From Acidovorax kalamii (GTDB lineage: Bacteria > Pseudomonadota > Gammaproteobacteria > Burkholderiales > Burkholderiaceae_C), in contig NZ_NOIG01000012.1 in assembly GCF_002245625.1 (NCBI RefSeq), positions 246,324 through 310,323 on the forward strand: 64,000 nucleotides of DNA, given 5' to 3'. Made by a program: the position numbers and the translations under genes. Positions 38,921-49,196 of the stretch are shown in pieces. Below the pieces are notes generated by a model that ran no database searches, was not told where the DNA came from, and saw only the letters and a list, made by a program, of their open reading frames with translations. Position 1 is the first letter of the stretch. The number at the start of each line of letters is the position of its first letter.

Positions 38921-39050
38921 CGCCTGCGGCACGCCAGCCCACAAACAGCGGGGCAGCACGGGCCACACCTCGCGGTGGCATCAGATCAAGTAGGCGTTGG
39001 ACAGGGCTCAAACATCTGTTCAGCCCCCTTTACCCAACGCCGATCACGGC

Positions 39051-39947
39051 TCACTCCACCGAAAAATCCAGCGTGTAGTTCTGCGGCCCGCGCTGCGCGA
39101 TCTTGAGAGCCCCCACGCGGTTGCCCAGCGCCGCGCAACGTGGCAGCGCCCAGCCCCGCTCCAGGCCGAACAGCAGCGCACCGCGCCAGGCATCCCCACA
39201 TCCCGTGGGGTCCACCACCTGCGTCGGCACCACGGCAGGCACATGGGTCTTCTCACCTGCAACCCACACCTCGCAGCCCTCAGCCCCCAAGGTAACCACC
39301 AGCCCCTCCACCTTGTGCGAGATTTCAGCCAGGGTCCAGCCGGTGCGGTCGCTCAGCATCTTTCCTTCGTAGTCGTTGACTGTGACCCAGGATGCCTGGT
39401 CAATGAACTTCGCCAACTCGTCCCCACTGAACATGGGCAGCCCCTGGCCAGGATCGAACACAAACGGAATACCCGCCGCCACGAACTGGGCTGCATGCTC
39501 CAGCATGGCATCGCGCCCATCGGGTGCAATGATCCCCACCCTCGCCTTGGAGCCCACATCAATGCGGTTGGCATGCGCCTGCATCATGGCCCCCGGGTGG
39601 AAGGCCGTGATCTGGTTGTTATCGCGGTCCGTCATGATCATGGCCTGTGCGGTGTAGGTGTCCTGCACCTGGCCCACGTGGCGGCAATCGATGCCCAGCG
39701 ACTGCAGTCGCTGGAGGTAGTCCGCCCCATCGCTGCCTAGCATCGCCATGGGCAAAGGCTCCCCCCCCAGCAGCTTGAGGCTGTAGGCAATGTTGCCCGC
39801 ACACCCGCCAAAATCGCGGCGCAGAGAAGGCACCAGGAATGACACATTGAGGATGTGCAACTGATCAGGCAGGATCTGCTCTGCAAAGCGCCCCTCGAAG
39901 GTCATGATGGTGTCGAATGCCAGGGAACCACAAATGAGGGCAGCCAT
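39051..39947 (-). CDS. PfkB-family carbohydrate kinase (adenosine-kinase-like)
   Basis: 298 residues. N-terminal FGGCAGNIAYSLKLLGG is the substrate-side PfkB signature. C-terminal VVDPTGCGDAWRGALLFG is the ATP/anion-hole motif with the catalytic Asp in GCGD. Members of this subgroup phosphorylate adenosine or a sugar, and the substrate cannot be read from the sequence. It follows the DUF3426 gene by 32 bp in the accB-to-pfkB line. The ATG at 39947 starts MAALICGSLAFD, as in relatives. Confidence 0.88.
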   Translation of the reverse strand: MAALICGSLAFDTIMTFEGRFAEQILPDQLHILNVSFLVPSLRRDFGGCAGNIAYSLKLLGGEPLPMAMLGSDGADYLQRLQSLGIDCRHVGQVQDTYTAQAMIMTDRDNNQITAFHPGAMMQAHANRIDVGSKARVGIIAPDGRDAMLEHAAQFVAAGIPFVFDPGQGLPMFSGDELAKFIDQASWVTVNDYEGKMLSDRTGWTLAEISHKVEGLVVTLGAEGCEVWVAGEKTHVPAVVPTQVVDPTGCGDAWRGALLFGLERGWALPRCAALGNRVGALKIAQRGPQNYTLDFSVE

Positions 39948-39979
39948 AGAAATGAATCGATCAGTAGGTTGGTAAAAAT

Positions 39980-41638
39980 TCAGGGATAGAACGCCAGCAG
40001 CCGGTACCCAGCCACGCGCGCACCGCCTGTGGTCACGATCACCGATACCGAAGTGCTCCATTCGCCACGCGCCGGCAGCTCCGCCGGTGCGGCCATGTCG
40101 TTCGGCAGCAGCACCCGGCGCAGCACAGGCTGGTCCTGGGCATCGGTCAAGGTCAACTCCACCGCAGGCATGGCCAATGGAATGTCCGCTTTGCTCTTCA
40201 TGGTCAGCGCCAACTGGTAACTGTCGCCACGGGCTTTGTTGAACGAAGAGCTGTCGATGACCACATCGGCAATCTGGCGCTGGGGAGCCACCTCGCACTG
40301 CAAAGGCTCACACAACTTGAGTAGCCACGGCCTTGCACGCGGGTCCGTGGCTGCAATGCGGTCACGCTCCTGGACGGCGACCTGCAGCAACAGGCCCACC
40401 ACCAAGACCAGCAATACAAGCACCAGCACGGCCCGCACCACAGGCTTGCGCCAGAAAGCCTTGCGCCGCGCAGCAACCACAAAACTGACCTCAGGCCCGG
40501 CCTCATCCCCCGCATCTTCGCCCTGTTCATCTCCCTCAGCCTGGCGAGGCCCGGGTTGGCGAACGCGGGCCTGCAACACCGCAGCCGGAGAATCATCGGC
40601 AACCAGCTCCAACGCAGCCGGTATCTCATCCACCACGGGCCGCTGCACAAAATCCACCGATGGCAGGGACTCAGGTACTGCCCCCGGAGTCGCAGGCACT
40701 ACCGGTGGGGCATCGTGATGGTCAGCGCTCGGCAAGCCAGAGGAAAGCGCCTCTTCAGGGTGCTCCAGCGCGGGCGCTGCTGCCAAAGCGTGCCCGGTCG
40801 CCCCGACCAGTGCCTCACTGACCCCGGCCAAGGAACCTTCGACTCCGACCTCCCCGGAGGTCATCAGGTCGTCAACCCCCATGGAGTCATGCGGATCGGC
40901 AGCAGGAAGCTCGTACCCACCCCGCGCGACGTCCGCAGCCCCGGCCACATCGGCATCAGCCGCGATGGTGGGCAACGCCACCTCCTCAGCAGCCGCTCCC
41001 GCAGCAGCATCCAGCACCGGCCTTGCCAAAACCTCTTCCATAGTCTGTACATCGACTGTCGGCCCCGAAAGCGATGGACTGGAAGAATGTAGGCTGGAAT
41101 CAACCGCCTCTGCCACCCACGGCGTGGGGACGGACCGCCACGAAAACGGCGCAGTCGGCGCGAGGCTCAAGGCATCTGCACCGGAAGCCGTCGCGCCTGC
41201 GGCCAGGAACGCAGGCACCGTGGGCGCAGGAATATCCAGCACAGGCATTGCTGGTGCCAGGGGTGCCACAGCCGTGGGCAGTGAAGTGCCTGCGTGATGC
41301 CCCCCGGCATCTGCATGCTTCGTGGGATGCACAGCATGAGCAGCCATCGGAGCCGCCTGAGCGCCCCTCCCCAACGCCGGGGACGAAGGCGGCGCGGCCC
41401 CGCCCCCCCAAGCACGCTCCGCATCGCTCTTTCGAGCGGCGGGCGCCGGCGGCGGCCGCACATCTGTCAGGGACACATCGGGCAAAAGGGCCGCCGGGGC
41501 CACTGGCAGCAAATGCGCAGAGGCATCAAACACCTCCTTGCATTGGCCACACCGCACCCATCCTTCCGAGATGCGCAATTGGTCTGCCACCACCTTGAAG
41601 GAGGTGGCGCAAGACGGGCAGCGAGTGATCTGGCTCAT
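39980..41638 (-). CDS. Zinc-ribbon / DUF3426 membrane protein
   Basis: 552 residues. An MJ0042-type zinc ribbon at the N-terminus (CPSCATSF and CGQCKEVFD) is followed by about 300 residues of Ala/Pro-rich, probably disordered sequence. One transmembrane helix (AVLVLVLLVLVVGLLLQVAV, near residue 400) precedes a C-terminal DUF3426 domain (residues 425-552). The family often lies downstream of prmA in Burkholderiales. The function is unknown. The disordered middle is long compared with most relatives. Confidence 0.88.
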   Translation of the reverse strand: MSQITRCPSCATSFKVVADQLRISEGWVRCGQCKEVFDASAHLLPVAPAALLPDVSLTDVRPPPAPAARKSDAERAWGGGAAPPSSPALGRGAQAAPMAAHAVHPTKHADAGGHHAGTSLPTAVAPLAPAMPVLDIPAPTVPAFLAAGATASGADALSLAPTAPFSWRSVPTPWVAEAVDSSLHSSSPSLSGPTVDVQTMEEVLARPVLDAAAGAAAEEVALPTIAADADVAGAADVARGGYELPAADPHDSMGVDDLMTSGEVGVEGSLAGVSEALVGATGHALAAAPALEHPEEALSSGLPSADHHDAPPVVPATPGAVPESLPSVDFVQRPVVDEIPAALELVADDSPAAVLQARVRQPGPRQAEGDEQGEDAGDEAGPEVSFVVAARRKAFWRKPVVRAVLVLVLLVLVVGLLLQVAVQERDRIAATDPRARPWLLKLCEPLQCEVAPQRQIADVVIDSSSFNKARGDSYQLALTMKSKADIPLAMPAVELTLTDAQDQPVLRRVLLPNDMAAPAELPARGEWSTSVSVIVTTGGARVAGYRLLAFYP

Positions 41639-41693
41639 CAGCGTTGGATTGTAGGGGCCGCGCCACCTCGGCCCAGGCGGAACACGCGCAGGC

Positions 41694-42599
41694 TCAGCGC
41701 TGGGCAGTCATCAGTATCCAGCCGTCTTCGGCATCCGCCACTTCCAGGCGCACCCATGGTGCATAAGCTTCCTTCAGCTCTTCAGCCTGGCGCTCCAAGA
41801 TGCCCGCAAGCACCAAATGCCCTCCCGGCGCCACATGGGCACACAGCAAAGGCGCCAGCACCCGCAAGGGTGTCGCGAGGATGTTGGCCAGCACCGTCTG
41901 GTACTCGCCCCGCGCCTTGTCGGGCAGTCCGGCACTCAGCTGCACGCCGTTGGCTTGCGCGTTCTGTGCCGTGGATTCCACAGCGGCAGGATCGATGTCC
42001 ACCGCGTCAATGTCCGTGGCGCCAAACTTGGCCGCACCAATGGCCAGGATGCCCGAGCCGCAGCCGTAGTCCAGCACCCGGCCCAGCGGGTTGTTGCCAG
42101 CCCCCGGCTGCACCGCCCCGTTGCGCGCAATCCAGCGCAGGCACATGCGCGTGGTAGGGTGCGTGCCCGTGCCAAAGGCCAGGCCCGGGTCCAGACGGAT
42201 GCTGCGCACCGCCTGGGCAGGCAGTTCGTGCCAGGTGGGAACGATCCAGAAATCCGGCGTGATGTCCACCGGCGCAAACTGCGACTGCGTGAGCCGCACC
42301 CAGTCCTGCTCGGCCACTTGCGCCACGCCCAGCACCTGGCAGCCTACAAAGAAATCCTGCACCACCAGCAACTGCTGCGCTTCGCGCGCCGCCACTTCAG
42401 ACGGGAACAACGCCACCACACGGCTGCGCTGCCAGCCATCCTTGGGCGGCGGCATGCCGGGCTCACCGAACAGCGCCTGCTCGGCGTCGGTCTGGGCATC
42501 GGCATCCTCCACCGACACGGAGAGCGCATCGAGCGCATCCAGCGCATCGCTGACTGGCTCGATACAGTCCTCAGGGCACATCAGACTCAGCTCAAACAT
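41694..42599 (-). CDS. prmA: Ribosomal protein L11 methyltransferase
   Basis: 301 residues. The SAM-binding motif VLDYGCGSGILAIGAAKFGA and the preceding GLAFGTGTHPTTRMCL are diagnostic for PrmA, which trimethylates L11. An N-terminal ferredoxin-like domain recognises the substrate. It lies 75 bp after accC and 55 bp before the DUF3426 gene. Confidence 0.95.
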   Translation of the reverse strand: MFELSLMCPEDCIEPVSDALDALDALSVSVEDADAQTDAEQALFGEPGMPPPKDGWQRSRVVALFPSEVAAREAQQLLVVQDFFVGCQVLGVAQVAEQDWVRLTQSQFAPVDITPDFWIVPTWHELPAQAVRSIRLDPGLAFGTGTHPTTRMCLRWIARNGAVQPGAGNNPLGRVLDYGCGSGILAIGAAKFGATDIDAVDIDPAAVESTAQNAQANGVQLSAGLPDKARGEYQTVLANILATPLRVLAPLLCAHVAPGGHLVLAGILERQAEELKEAYAPWVRLEVADAEDGWILMTAQR

Positions 42600-42673
42600 A
42601 GACGCCTCTCAGAAAAATGAAATGCTGACCCCCGTTGCCAAGGGCCAGCATGTGAAACTGCCAGGAGCCGTCT

Positions 42674-44023
42674 TCAGCGCTTGTGCTGCGACAGCCACTC
42701 TTCCAGGTAGTGGATGTTGGTGCCACCAGCCATGAACTTCGCATCCACCATCAGCTCGCGGTGCAGCGGCACATTGGTGTTGATGCCTTCGATCACGGTC
42801 TCGGACAGCGCCGTGCGCATGCGGGCCAGCGCCTGTTCGCGCGTGTCGCCGTGCACGATGATCTTGCCGATCATCGAGTCGTAATTCGGCGGCACAAAGT
42901 AGTTGGTGTAGGCATGCGAATCGACACGCACACCCGGGCCGCCCGGTGGGTGCCAGGTCGTGATGCGCCCGGGCGAGGGGACAAACTTGTACGGGTCTTC
43001 CGCATTCACCCGGCATTCGATGGCATGACCACGAATCTCGATCTGGCGCTGCGTAAAGGGCAGCTTCTCGCCGGCCGCCACCATGATCTGCGTCTTCACG
43101 ATGTCCACACCGGTGATCCATTCAGTCACCGGATGCTCCACCTGCACGCGGGTATTCATCTCGATGAAGTAGAACTCGCCGTTTTCGTACAGGAACTCAA
43201 AGGTGCCCGCACCCCGGTAGCCAATCTTCTTGCAGGCAGCCACGCAGCGCTCGCCAATCTTTTCGATCAGCTTGCGTGGGATGCCAGGGGCTGGTGCCTC
43301 TTCGATCACCTTCTGGTGGCGGCGCTGCATGGAGCAGTCGCGCTCGCCCAGGTAGACCGCGTTGCGGTGCTTGTCGGCCAGGATCTGGATTTCGATGTGA
43401 CGGGGGTTCTGGAGGAACTTCTCCATGTACACCGCAGGATTTCCGAACGCAGCGCCTGCTTCGGCCTTGGTCATCTGCACGGCATTGACCAGTGCGGCCT
43501 CGGTATGCACCACGCGCATGCCACGGCCACCGCCGCCGCCTGCTGCCTTAATGATCACGGGGTAACCGATGGCCTTGGCGATGCGGCGGATCTGCACGGG
43601 GTCATCGGGCAACTCGCCCTCAGAGCCCGGCACGCAGGGCACGCCCGCGCGGATCATGGCCTGCTTGGCAGACACCTTGTCGCCCATGATGCGGATCGAC
43701 TCGGGCGTGGGGCCGATGAACTGGAAGCCGCTCTTTTCCACGCGCTCGGCAAAGTCGGCGTTTTCGGACAGGAAGCCGTAACCGGGGTGGATGGCTTCAG
43801 CGTCGGTCACTTCGGCCGCCGAGATGATGGCCGGCATGTTGAGGTAGGACAGTGGCGAGGGTGCGGGGCCGATGCATACCGCCTCTTCGGCCAGCTTGAC
43901 GTACTTGGCGTCGCGGTCGGCCTCGGAATAGACCATCACGGCCTTGATCCCAAGTTCGCTGCAGGCGCGCTGGATACGAAGGGCAATCTCCCCTCGGTTT
44001 GCGACCAGGATTTTCTTGAACAT
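42674..44023 (-). CDS. accC: Acetyl-CoA carboxylase, biotin carboxylase subunit
   Basis: 449 residues, equal to E. coli Acc[21 protein letters not shown], the ATP-grasp glycine loop [14 protein letters not shown], the biotin-site segment [15 protein letters not shown] and [14 protein letters not shown] are all present. It carboxylates biotin on AccB for malonyl-CoA synthesis. The ATG at 44023 lies 7 bases after the accB stop. An in-frame upstream extension overlaps accB and is rejected. Confidence 0.97.
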   Translation of the reverse strand: MFKKILVANRGEIALRIQRACSELGIKAVMVYSEADRDAKYVKLAEEAVCIGPAPSPLSYLNMPAIISAAEVTDAEAIHPGYGFLSENADFAERVEKSGFQFIGPTPESIRIMGDKVSAKQAMIRAGVPCVPGSEGELPDDPVQIRRIAKAIGYPVIIKAAGGGGGRGMRVVHTEAALVNAVQMTKAEAGAAFGNPAVYMEKFLQNPRHIEIQILADKHRNAVYLGERDCSMQRRHQKVIEEAPAPGIPRKLIEKIGERCVAACKKIGYRGAGTFEFLYENGEFYFIEMNTRVQVEHPVTEWITGVDIVKTQIMVAAGEKLPFTQRQIEIRGHAIECRVNAEDPYKFVPSPGRITTWHPPGGPGVRVDSHAYTNYFVPPNYDSMIGKIIVHGDTREQALARMRTALSETVIEGINTNVPLHRELMVDAKFMAGGTNIHYLEEWLSQHKR

Positions 44024-44030
44024 GGGCGCC

Positions 44031-44483
44031 TTATTCGATGATGAACAGCGGCTGACCGTACTCCACGGCCTGGCCGTTCTCACCCAGGATGCGGGTCACG
44101 GTACCCGACTTGTCCGCCTCGATCTCATTGAGGATCTTCATGGCTTCGATGATGCAAATCGTCTCGCCTTCCTTCACCTGGCTGCCGACTTCGACAAATG
44201 CCTTGGCGCCGGGGCTAGACGAACGGTAGAAGGTGCCAACCATGGGCGACTTGACGACATGGCCTGCGGGCACCGCTGGCGGAGCGGGCAGTTCTGCCAC
44301 AGGGGCCGCAGCTGCAGGCGCAGGCGCCGCCGGGGCCGGCATGGGGGCCGGGACATACTGCTGAACCACGGCGCCACCGCTCTTGACGATGCGGACTTTG
44401 CCCTCGGCCTCCGTGATTTCGAGTTCGGACACATTCGACTCTGACACGAGATCGATGAGGGTTTTGAGTTTTCGCAGATCCAT
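44031..44483 (-). CDS. accB: Biotin carboxyl carrier protein of acetyl-CoA carboxylase
   Basis: 150 residues. An N-terminal helical region ([21 protein letters not shown]), an Ala/Pro-rich linker (about residues 45-75) and a biotinyl domain with [18 protein letters not shown], where the Lys of AMK receives biotin. It is the first gene of the accB-accC-prmA line. Confidence 0.97.
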   Translation of the reverse strand: MDLRKLKTLIDLVSESNVSELEITEAEGKVRIVKSGGAVVQQYVPAPMPAPAAPAPAAAAPVAELPAPPAVPAGHVVKSPMVGTFYRSSSPGAKAFVEVGSQVKEGETICIIEAMKILNEIEADKSGTVTRILGENGQAVEYGQPLFIIE

Positions 44484-44644
44484 GGAAGCTCCAACGGCTA
44501 TAAAACTGAATAGGGCGCGAATTTACTCCAATTTCACCCTATCGCAGTCTTCCACATGCATTTTCCATGAACTTCGTCATGGAAAATAGACGGCCGGAGC
44601 CCTCCAGAATCACTGCGGCGATCCAAAATCTGCCGTCACATGCA

Positions 44645-45241
44645 TCACCGCAAAGGGGCCCACAGCTGCAGATCCTGTGGGGTCACCTGCCCCATTTTAC
44701 GGTGCAGCACCCGCCCCGCCCCGCCCAGCACCACGGTAAAGGGCAGCCCACCCGTCAAGTTACCCAGCGAACGCCCCAGATCCGTCCCTCCCAAACCCGC
44801 CAGCCCCACGGGAAACTCCAGAGGAAGCCGCGCCAGGAATTTGCGCACCGCCGAGGGCTGGTCAATCGCCAAACCCAGCACTTGCCAGCCTTTGGCAGCA
44901 TGTTCGCGATAGAAAGCGTTCAGCATGGGCAACTCTTCCACACAGGGTGGACACCAGGTGGCCCAGAAGTTGAGCAGCAGCGGCTTGCCAGAGAAAGACT
45001 TCAACGCGACCACGCCGCCCTCCGGCTTTTCAAATTCCATGCCCCACAGCGCCTGCTCCGCCCCTGCCTCCATGGCGTGCGGCTGAAACTTCCACCATGC
45101 CAAGCCGGCCCCTCCCACGGCAGCAGCCCCGGCCACACCGGCATACAGCAGGCGGCGGCGAGTGGGCGAGGAAACCTGAGGTAGCACATTCGGTGATGCA
45201 GGCGCGGATTCAGGCAAATCGGAGGGGGTCGTCTTCGTCAT
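44645..45241 (-). CDS. TlpA-like thiol:disulfide oxidoreductase
   Basis: 198 residues. A membrane anchor (YAGVAGAAAVGGAGLAWW, residues 32-50) precedes a periplasmic thioredoxin domain with the CPPC active site in FWATWCPPCVEELPML (about residue 97). The cis-Pro segment is GLPFTVVLGGAGRV. TlpA/ResA proteins reduce periplasmic disulfides, for example in cytochrome c maturation. It is coupled to the upstream gene by an ATGA overlap. About 160 bp separate it from accB. Confidence 0.9.
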   Translation of the reverse strand: MTKTTPSDLPESAPASPNVLPQVSSPTRRRLLYAGVAGAAAVGGAGLAWWKFQPHAMEAGAEQALWGMEFEKPEGGVVALKSFSGKPLLLNFWATWCPPCVEELPMLNAFYREHAAKGWQVLGLAIDQPSAVRKFLARLPLEFPVGLAGLGGTDLGRSLGNLTGGLPFTVVLGGAGRVLHRKMGQVTPQDLQLWAPLR

Positions 45242-45837
45242 GGGGCACTGGTTTCCTGGAGCAGGCGGCGCACGGCCGTCATGTCACCGCGCGGGACGCG
45301 GCCTTTGGCATCGGGCTTCAAGGCACCCCGCAGGTCATCAAGGTCGTAAATCAGCAAATGCACTCCGATCATCTCATTGAGCTCCGGCGACTTGCTGCCC
45401 AGGCTCAAGGCCTCGACCGATTCGCCATGAAAACCCGTCACCGTACGGGGCTCATAGTCCACATGGTGGTCGATCAGCGCGATCTCCGCAGATTTGGGGT
45501 CATCGCAAAACAACTGCAAGTAAATATCCGACAGGCGCGTGGCAGTACCGTGCCAGACCGCCCCCGCCAGGTGTGGACGAAACGCCGCCATACGCTCCAT
45601 CCAGACCAGTGCCAGCTGGCGCAGCGCCCGCAACTCGCGCGGCTGCGTGTCGGCGCAGAAGATCTCGATGTACTCCCGCACCGCCGCTTCCACCAGATCG
45701 TTGTCGGGCAGCGGGGTCCGGGCAGGCAGCCCCATCTGGCGCAGGGCCCGGCGCTTGGCGGGCCCCCATTCCAGCCCTTCCTCAACCACCAGGCGTGCCG
45801 TGGTGTGGGCGATTTCTTCGCTCAAAGGTGTGTGCAT
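45238..45837 (-). CDS. Conserved protein of unknown function, coupled to the TlpA-like gene
   Basis: 199 residues, soluble, no signal peptide. Mostly helical with LSEEIAHTTARLVVEEGLEWGPAKRRALRQMGL at the start, then REYIEIFCADTQPRELRALRQLALVWMERMAAF and a less helical end. I do not recognise a family with confidence. The start may be 45837 (chosen) or 45867. It overlaps the TlpA-like gene by ATGA and is divergent from mpl with about 205 bp between the starts. Confidence 0.75.
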   Translation of the reverse strand: MHTPLSEEIAHTTARLVVEEGLEWGPAKRRALRQMGLPARTPLPDNDLVEAAVREYIEIFCADTQPRELRALRQLALVWMERMAAFRPHLAGAVWHGTATRLSDIYLQLFCDDPKSAEIALIDHHVDYEPRTVTGFHGESVEALSLGSKSPELNEMIGVHLLIYDLDDLRGALKPDAKGRVPRGDMTAVRRLLQETSAP

Positions 45838-46043
45838 GAAAGTGGAAGACAGCGGAGGAGTCCGCATTGTGCGCGCGATCCATGACGGGCCGCCTGCGCC
45901 CCGCACAAGGCCCGCAGACACCCCAGAAACGAAACCACCCAAGATGCTATGCATTTTGTAGCTCACAGGGCATACACAGTGCGCGCAGAAGGGCTTTTTT
46001 GCCAAGATTTTCCCGCATCGCAGCGGCTTTAGAATCAGCGCCC

Positions 46044-47471
46044 ATGCACATACACATACTAGGGATCTGCGGCACATTCATGGGAGGCCTTGCAGCGCTG
46101 GCCCGCGAGGCAGGCCACAAGGTGACCGGTTGCGACGCCGGCGTCTACCCCCCGATGAGCGACCAGCTCCGGGCACTGGGCATCGACCTGATCGAAGGTT
46201 TTGGTGCGGACCAGATAGCGCTCCAGCCCGATATGTTTGTGATCGGCAACGTGGTCAGCCGCGCCCGGCTGCCCGACGGCACCCCCAAGTTCCCTCTGAT
46301 GGAAGCAATCCTCGACGCTGGCCTGCCCTACACCAGCGGCCCCCAGTGGCTGGCCGAACATGTGCTGCAGGGGCGCCATGTGCTGGCCGTGGCCGGCACG
46401 CACGGCAAGACCACCACGACCTCGATGCTGGCCTGGATCCTGGAAAACGCGGGCCAGCAGCCCGGCTTCCTGATTGGGGGTGTGCCACTGAACTTCGGCC
46501 TGTCTGCCCGGCTGGGCGCGGCACAGCGCCCCGTACCAGCGTCCACCCCACTGGGTGCGACGCCGCTGTTTGTGATCGAGGCGGACGAGTACGACACCGC
46601 CTTCTTCGACAAGCGCAGCAAGTTCGTGCACTACCGGCCCCGCACCGCCGTGCTCAACAACCTCGAATTCGACCACGCCGACATCTTTGACGACCTGGCC
46701 GCCATTGAGCGCCAGTTCCACCACCTCGTACGCACGGTCCCCCCGTCAGGCCGCGTCGTGACCAACGGGTTGGAGGAAAGCCTGGCACGGGTGCTGCACA
46801 CCGGATGCTGGAGCGAAGTGACCAGCTTTGGCGCGGCGGTGAGCGACTTTTACGCCGTAGGCGATCCCCAGGCATTTGACGTCATGCACCAGGGCCGCCG
46901 CGTGGCCCGCGTGGAATGGTCGCTCACCGGGGTGCACAACCAGCTCAACGCGCTGGCTGCCATCACGGCTGCCCACCATGTAGGAGTTCCCCCCGAGCAA
47001 GCAGCCAGCGCCCTCGCCACCTTCCAGAACGTCAAACGGCGCATGGAACTGCGTGGCACCGTGGGTGGCGTGGCCGTGTACGACGACTTTGCACACCACC
47101 CGACGGCGCTGCGCACCACCCTGGACGGCCTGCGCCGCAGCCTGGGCAGCAGCGCGCGGATCCTGGCCGTGTTCGAGCCCCGCAGCAACACCATGAAACT
47201 GGGCGCCATGAAGAGCCAGCTGCCCTGGGCCCTGGAGCCCGCCGATCTCGCGTTCTGCCACACGGCAGGGCTGGACTGGGATGCCGCCAAGGCGCTCGCT
47301 CCCCTCGGTGTAGGCCCAGGCCAGCGCGCGCAAACCGCAGCCGACATCGACACCCTGGTGGCCCAGGTGGCGCAGTCCGCCCGGCCGGGGGATCATGTGG
47401 TGTGCATGAGCAATGGCGGGTTTGGGGGCATCCACGCCAAGTTGCTGCAGGCTTTGGCGACAGTGCGCTGA
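46044..47471 (+). CDS. mpl: UDP-N-acetylmuramate:L-Ala-gamma-D-Glu-meso-DAP ligase
   Basis: A Mur ligase of peptidoglycan recycling, 475 residues. It begins MHIHILGICGTFMGGLAALA, the Mpl form of the dinucleotide-binding start. The P-loop is VAGTHGKTTTTSML and the C-terminal domain has YDDFAHHPTALRTTL and AVFEPRSNTMKLG. It re-attaches the recycled tripeptide to UDP-MurNAc, a route that also needs AmpD, encoded at 32.8 kb. The ATG at 46044 matches the family start. Confidence 0.96.
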   Translation: MHIHILGICGTFMGGLAALAREAGHKVTGCDAGVYPPMSDQLRALGIDLIEGFGADQIALQPDMFVIGNVVSRARLPDGTPKFPLMEAILDAGLPYTSGPQWLAEHVLQGRHVLAVAGTHGKTTTTSMLAWILENAGQQPGFLIGGVPLNFGLSARLGAAQRPVPASTPLGATPLFVIEADEYDTAFFDKRSKFVHYRPRTAVLNNLEFDHADIFDDLAAIERQFHHLVRTVPPSGRVVTNGLEESLARVLHTGCWSEVTSFGAAVSDFYAVGDPQAFDVMHQGRRVARVEWSLTGVHNQLNALAAITAAHHVGVPPEQAASALATFQNVKRRMELRGTVGGVAVYDDFAHHPTALRTTLDGLRRSLGSSARILAVFEPRSNTMKLGAMKSQLPWALEPADLAFCHTAGLDWDAAKALAPLGVGPGQRAQTAADIDTLVAQVAQSARPGDHVVCMSNGGFGGIHAKLLQALATVR

Positions 47472-47559
47472 CACCCGTCACTGCAGCACGGGCTACAACG
47501 ACAGCAGCAACTACCCGCGCGCTTAAAGCCGCCTCTGGCACCGCATTCCTGCGCAGGCG

Positions 47560-49047
47560 CTATTTGCGTGGAGCGGGCACAGCCCCTGGCTGATCACCTG
47601 CAGGCAACGGCCGGGCACGCTGCCTGGGGGTAACATCCACGCCGACTTTGGCTTGCTCCACCGTCACCATGGGAGGCAAATCCCCTGCACACAACTCGGC
47701 GGCCTGATTGGAGCCGTCCGTGCCGCGACCTGCCTCGGCCAGCGAAGGCATATCGGGGCGCGACACCTCCAGCGCTGTCATCAATTTGCCCATGGACGCC
47801 AGCGCACGCGCCTGCGCGATGACTTGGTTGTAACGGGCATTGATGAAAGCCCGGCTGGCCTGGAAGTACTCGTTCTGGGTGTCCAGAATATCGAGCAGGG
47901 TCCGTTGGCCAATGTCGAATTGCTGGCGATACGCCTCACGGGATTTTTCAGACGACAACCGGTGCTGATCAAGGAATGCCAGTTGCTCAGTCAATCGCTG
48001 AGATTCGGAGTAAGAACTTGCAAGGTTCTGCCGCAAATCACGGCAAGCCTTTTCCTGCAGATCCAACGCTTGGCTGTTAGTCTCCACCGCCTTGAGTTCG
48101 CGGGCTTCGTCCGCACCGCCCCGATACAGGTTGTAGCTCAACACCACGCCTATCGAAGTGTCGCGCGAACGCCCCCTCTCACCTAGCAGGTTGTGGTCCC
48201 AAGTTTGACTGGCGCGAAAATCCACCCGCGGGACATAGGCGGCCTTCCGTGCAGCAATACCGGCCTCGCTGGCCCGCACGTTCTCAATGGCTGCACTTAA
48301 CGCCGGACTGTTGCTCAACCCCAGGCTCATGGCTTCCGGCAAGGAGGGTGGCAACCCTTTGAGCTTTATGCCCTCGGCCAACGTGGGAAGGTTTGCAGCA
48401 GGCATCTCCCCCACCACTCGCTGGTAGCGGGCTGTCACGTCATACAGGTTGGCAAGCTCCGTCAGCAAATTGGACTCCGCCAAAGCCAACCTGCCCACGG
48501 CCTGCTCCAGATCCACGCGTCGGCCGACCCCCGCGCCCGCCCGCTCGTCAATCTGACTCGTCGTCACCTTGTGTTCGGCGTAGTTGAGCTTTGCCTGCTC
48601 CACTAGCTCTCGGTACCGAATCACATCAACATAGGCACGCAAAGCCTCCAGGGTGGCTGTTTCCGACGCTTCAACCAATTCGTAGTACCGCACCAGCTTG
48701 GCGTGGCCCAAACGTTGCACCTCGTTGCGCGTGAAGAACCCATCAAACAACATCTGGTTCAGGGTCAGTGCTGCACTGCCATAGGAATACCATCCGGTCT
48801 CCCCGGAGGGGCGCCGGTTGTTCTGCCGGCCCGCACCAGCCAACGCATCCAGTTGGGGCAAGTACCCCGCACGCGCCTCACCACGTTCCGCATCCGCGAT
48901 TCTGAAACCGCGCCATCGCGCCTGCACCTCGGGATTGGTCACCACCGTCTTGCGCGCTGCCTCCACCAAGGGCAGCGGCAGCACTTGCGCCGAAGCTCCT
49001 GTGGCAACGAGGACTGCTGAACCGACCAGCGTTAGGACGTATCGCAT
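47560..49047 (-). CDS. TolC-family outer membrane channel, LapE-like
   Basis: 495 residues. A signal peptide (MRYVLTLVGSAVLVATGASAQ) is followed by two OEP repeats of long helices. GYLPQLDALAGAG and DILDTQNEYFQASRAFINARYN are typical of type I secretion channels of the AggA/LapE group. A Pro/Ala-rich tail of about 60 residues extends past the channel. It is divergent from lapG, so it probably exports the adhesin controlled by LapG/LapD. The partner ABC exporter and adaptor (LapB, LapC) are not in the window. Confidence 0.85.
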   Translation of the reverse strand: MRYVLTLVGSAVLVATGASAQVLPLPLVEAARKTVVTNPEVQARWRGFRIADAERGEARAGYLPQLDALAGAGRQNNRRPSGETGWYSYGSAALTLNQMLFDGFFTRNEVQRLGHAKLVRYYELVEASETATLEALRAYVDVIRYRELVEQAKLNYAEHKVTTSQIDERAGAGVGRRVDLEQAVGRLALAESNLLTELANLYDVTARYQRVVGEMPAANLPTLAEGIKLKGLPPSLPEAMSLGLSNSPALSAAIENVRASEAGIAARKAAYVPRVDFRASQTWDHNLLGERGRSRDTSIGVVLSYNLYRGGADEARELKAVETNSQALDLQEKACRDLRQNLASSYSESQRLTEQLAFLDQHRLSSEKSREAYRQQFDIGQRTLLDILDTQNEYFQASRAFINARYNQVIAQARALASMGKLMTALEVSRPDMPSLAEAGRGTDGSNQAAELCAGDLPPMVTVEQAKVGVDVTPRQRARPLPAGDQPGAVPAPRK

Positions 49048-49099
49048 GGGGCCTCCAGATGTATCTGTTAGTGAGAAAAATCACTATAGGCAGCGGTGT

Positions 49100-49128
49100 T
49101 TTCGCACGCAAACAATTTGTGTGCGAAA
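49100..49128. promoter_or_regulatory. 29-bp inverted repeat between lapE-like and lapG genes
   Basis: Arms TTTCGCACGCAAA and TTTGTGTGCGAAA around a CAA centre, with a single G-T mismatch among 13 pairs. It lies 53 bp from the tolC start and 69 bp from the lapG start, in an unusually A/T-rich stretch. It looks like an operator for both genes. Confidence 0.6.
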
Positions 49129-49196
49129 TCATCATTTCCTTGCAAAATGAACTGAGGCGGGGGTGTTTTGATAGCAACAAACTGCAACTCAAGGCC

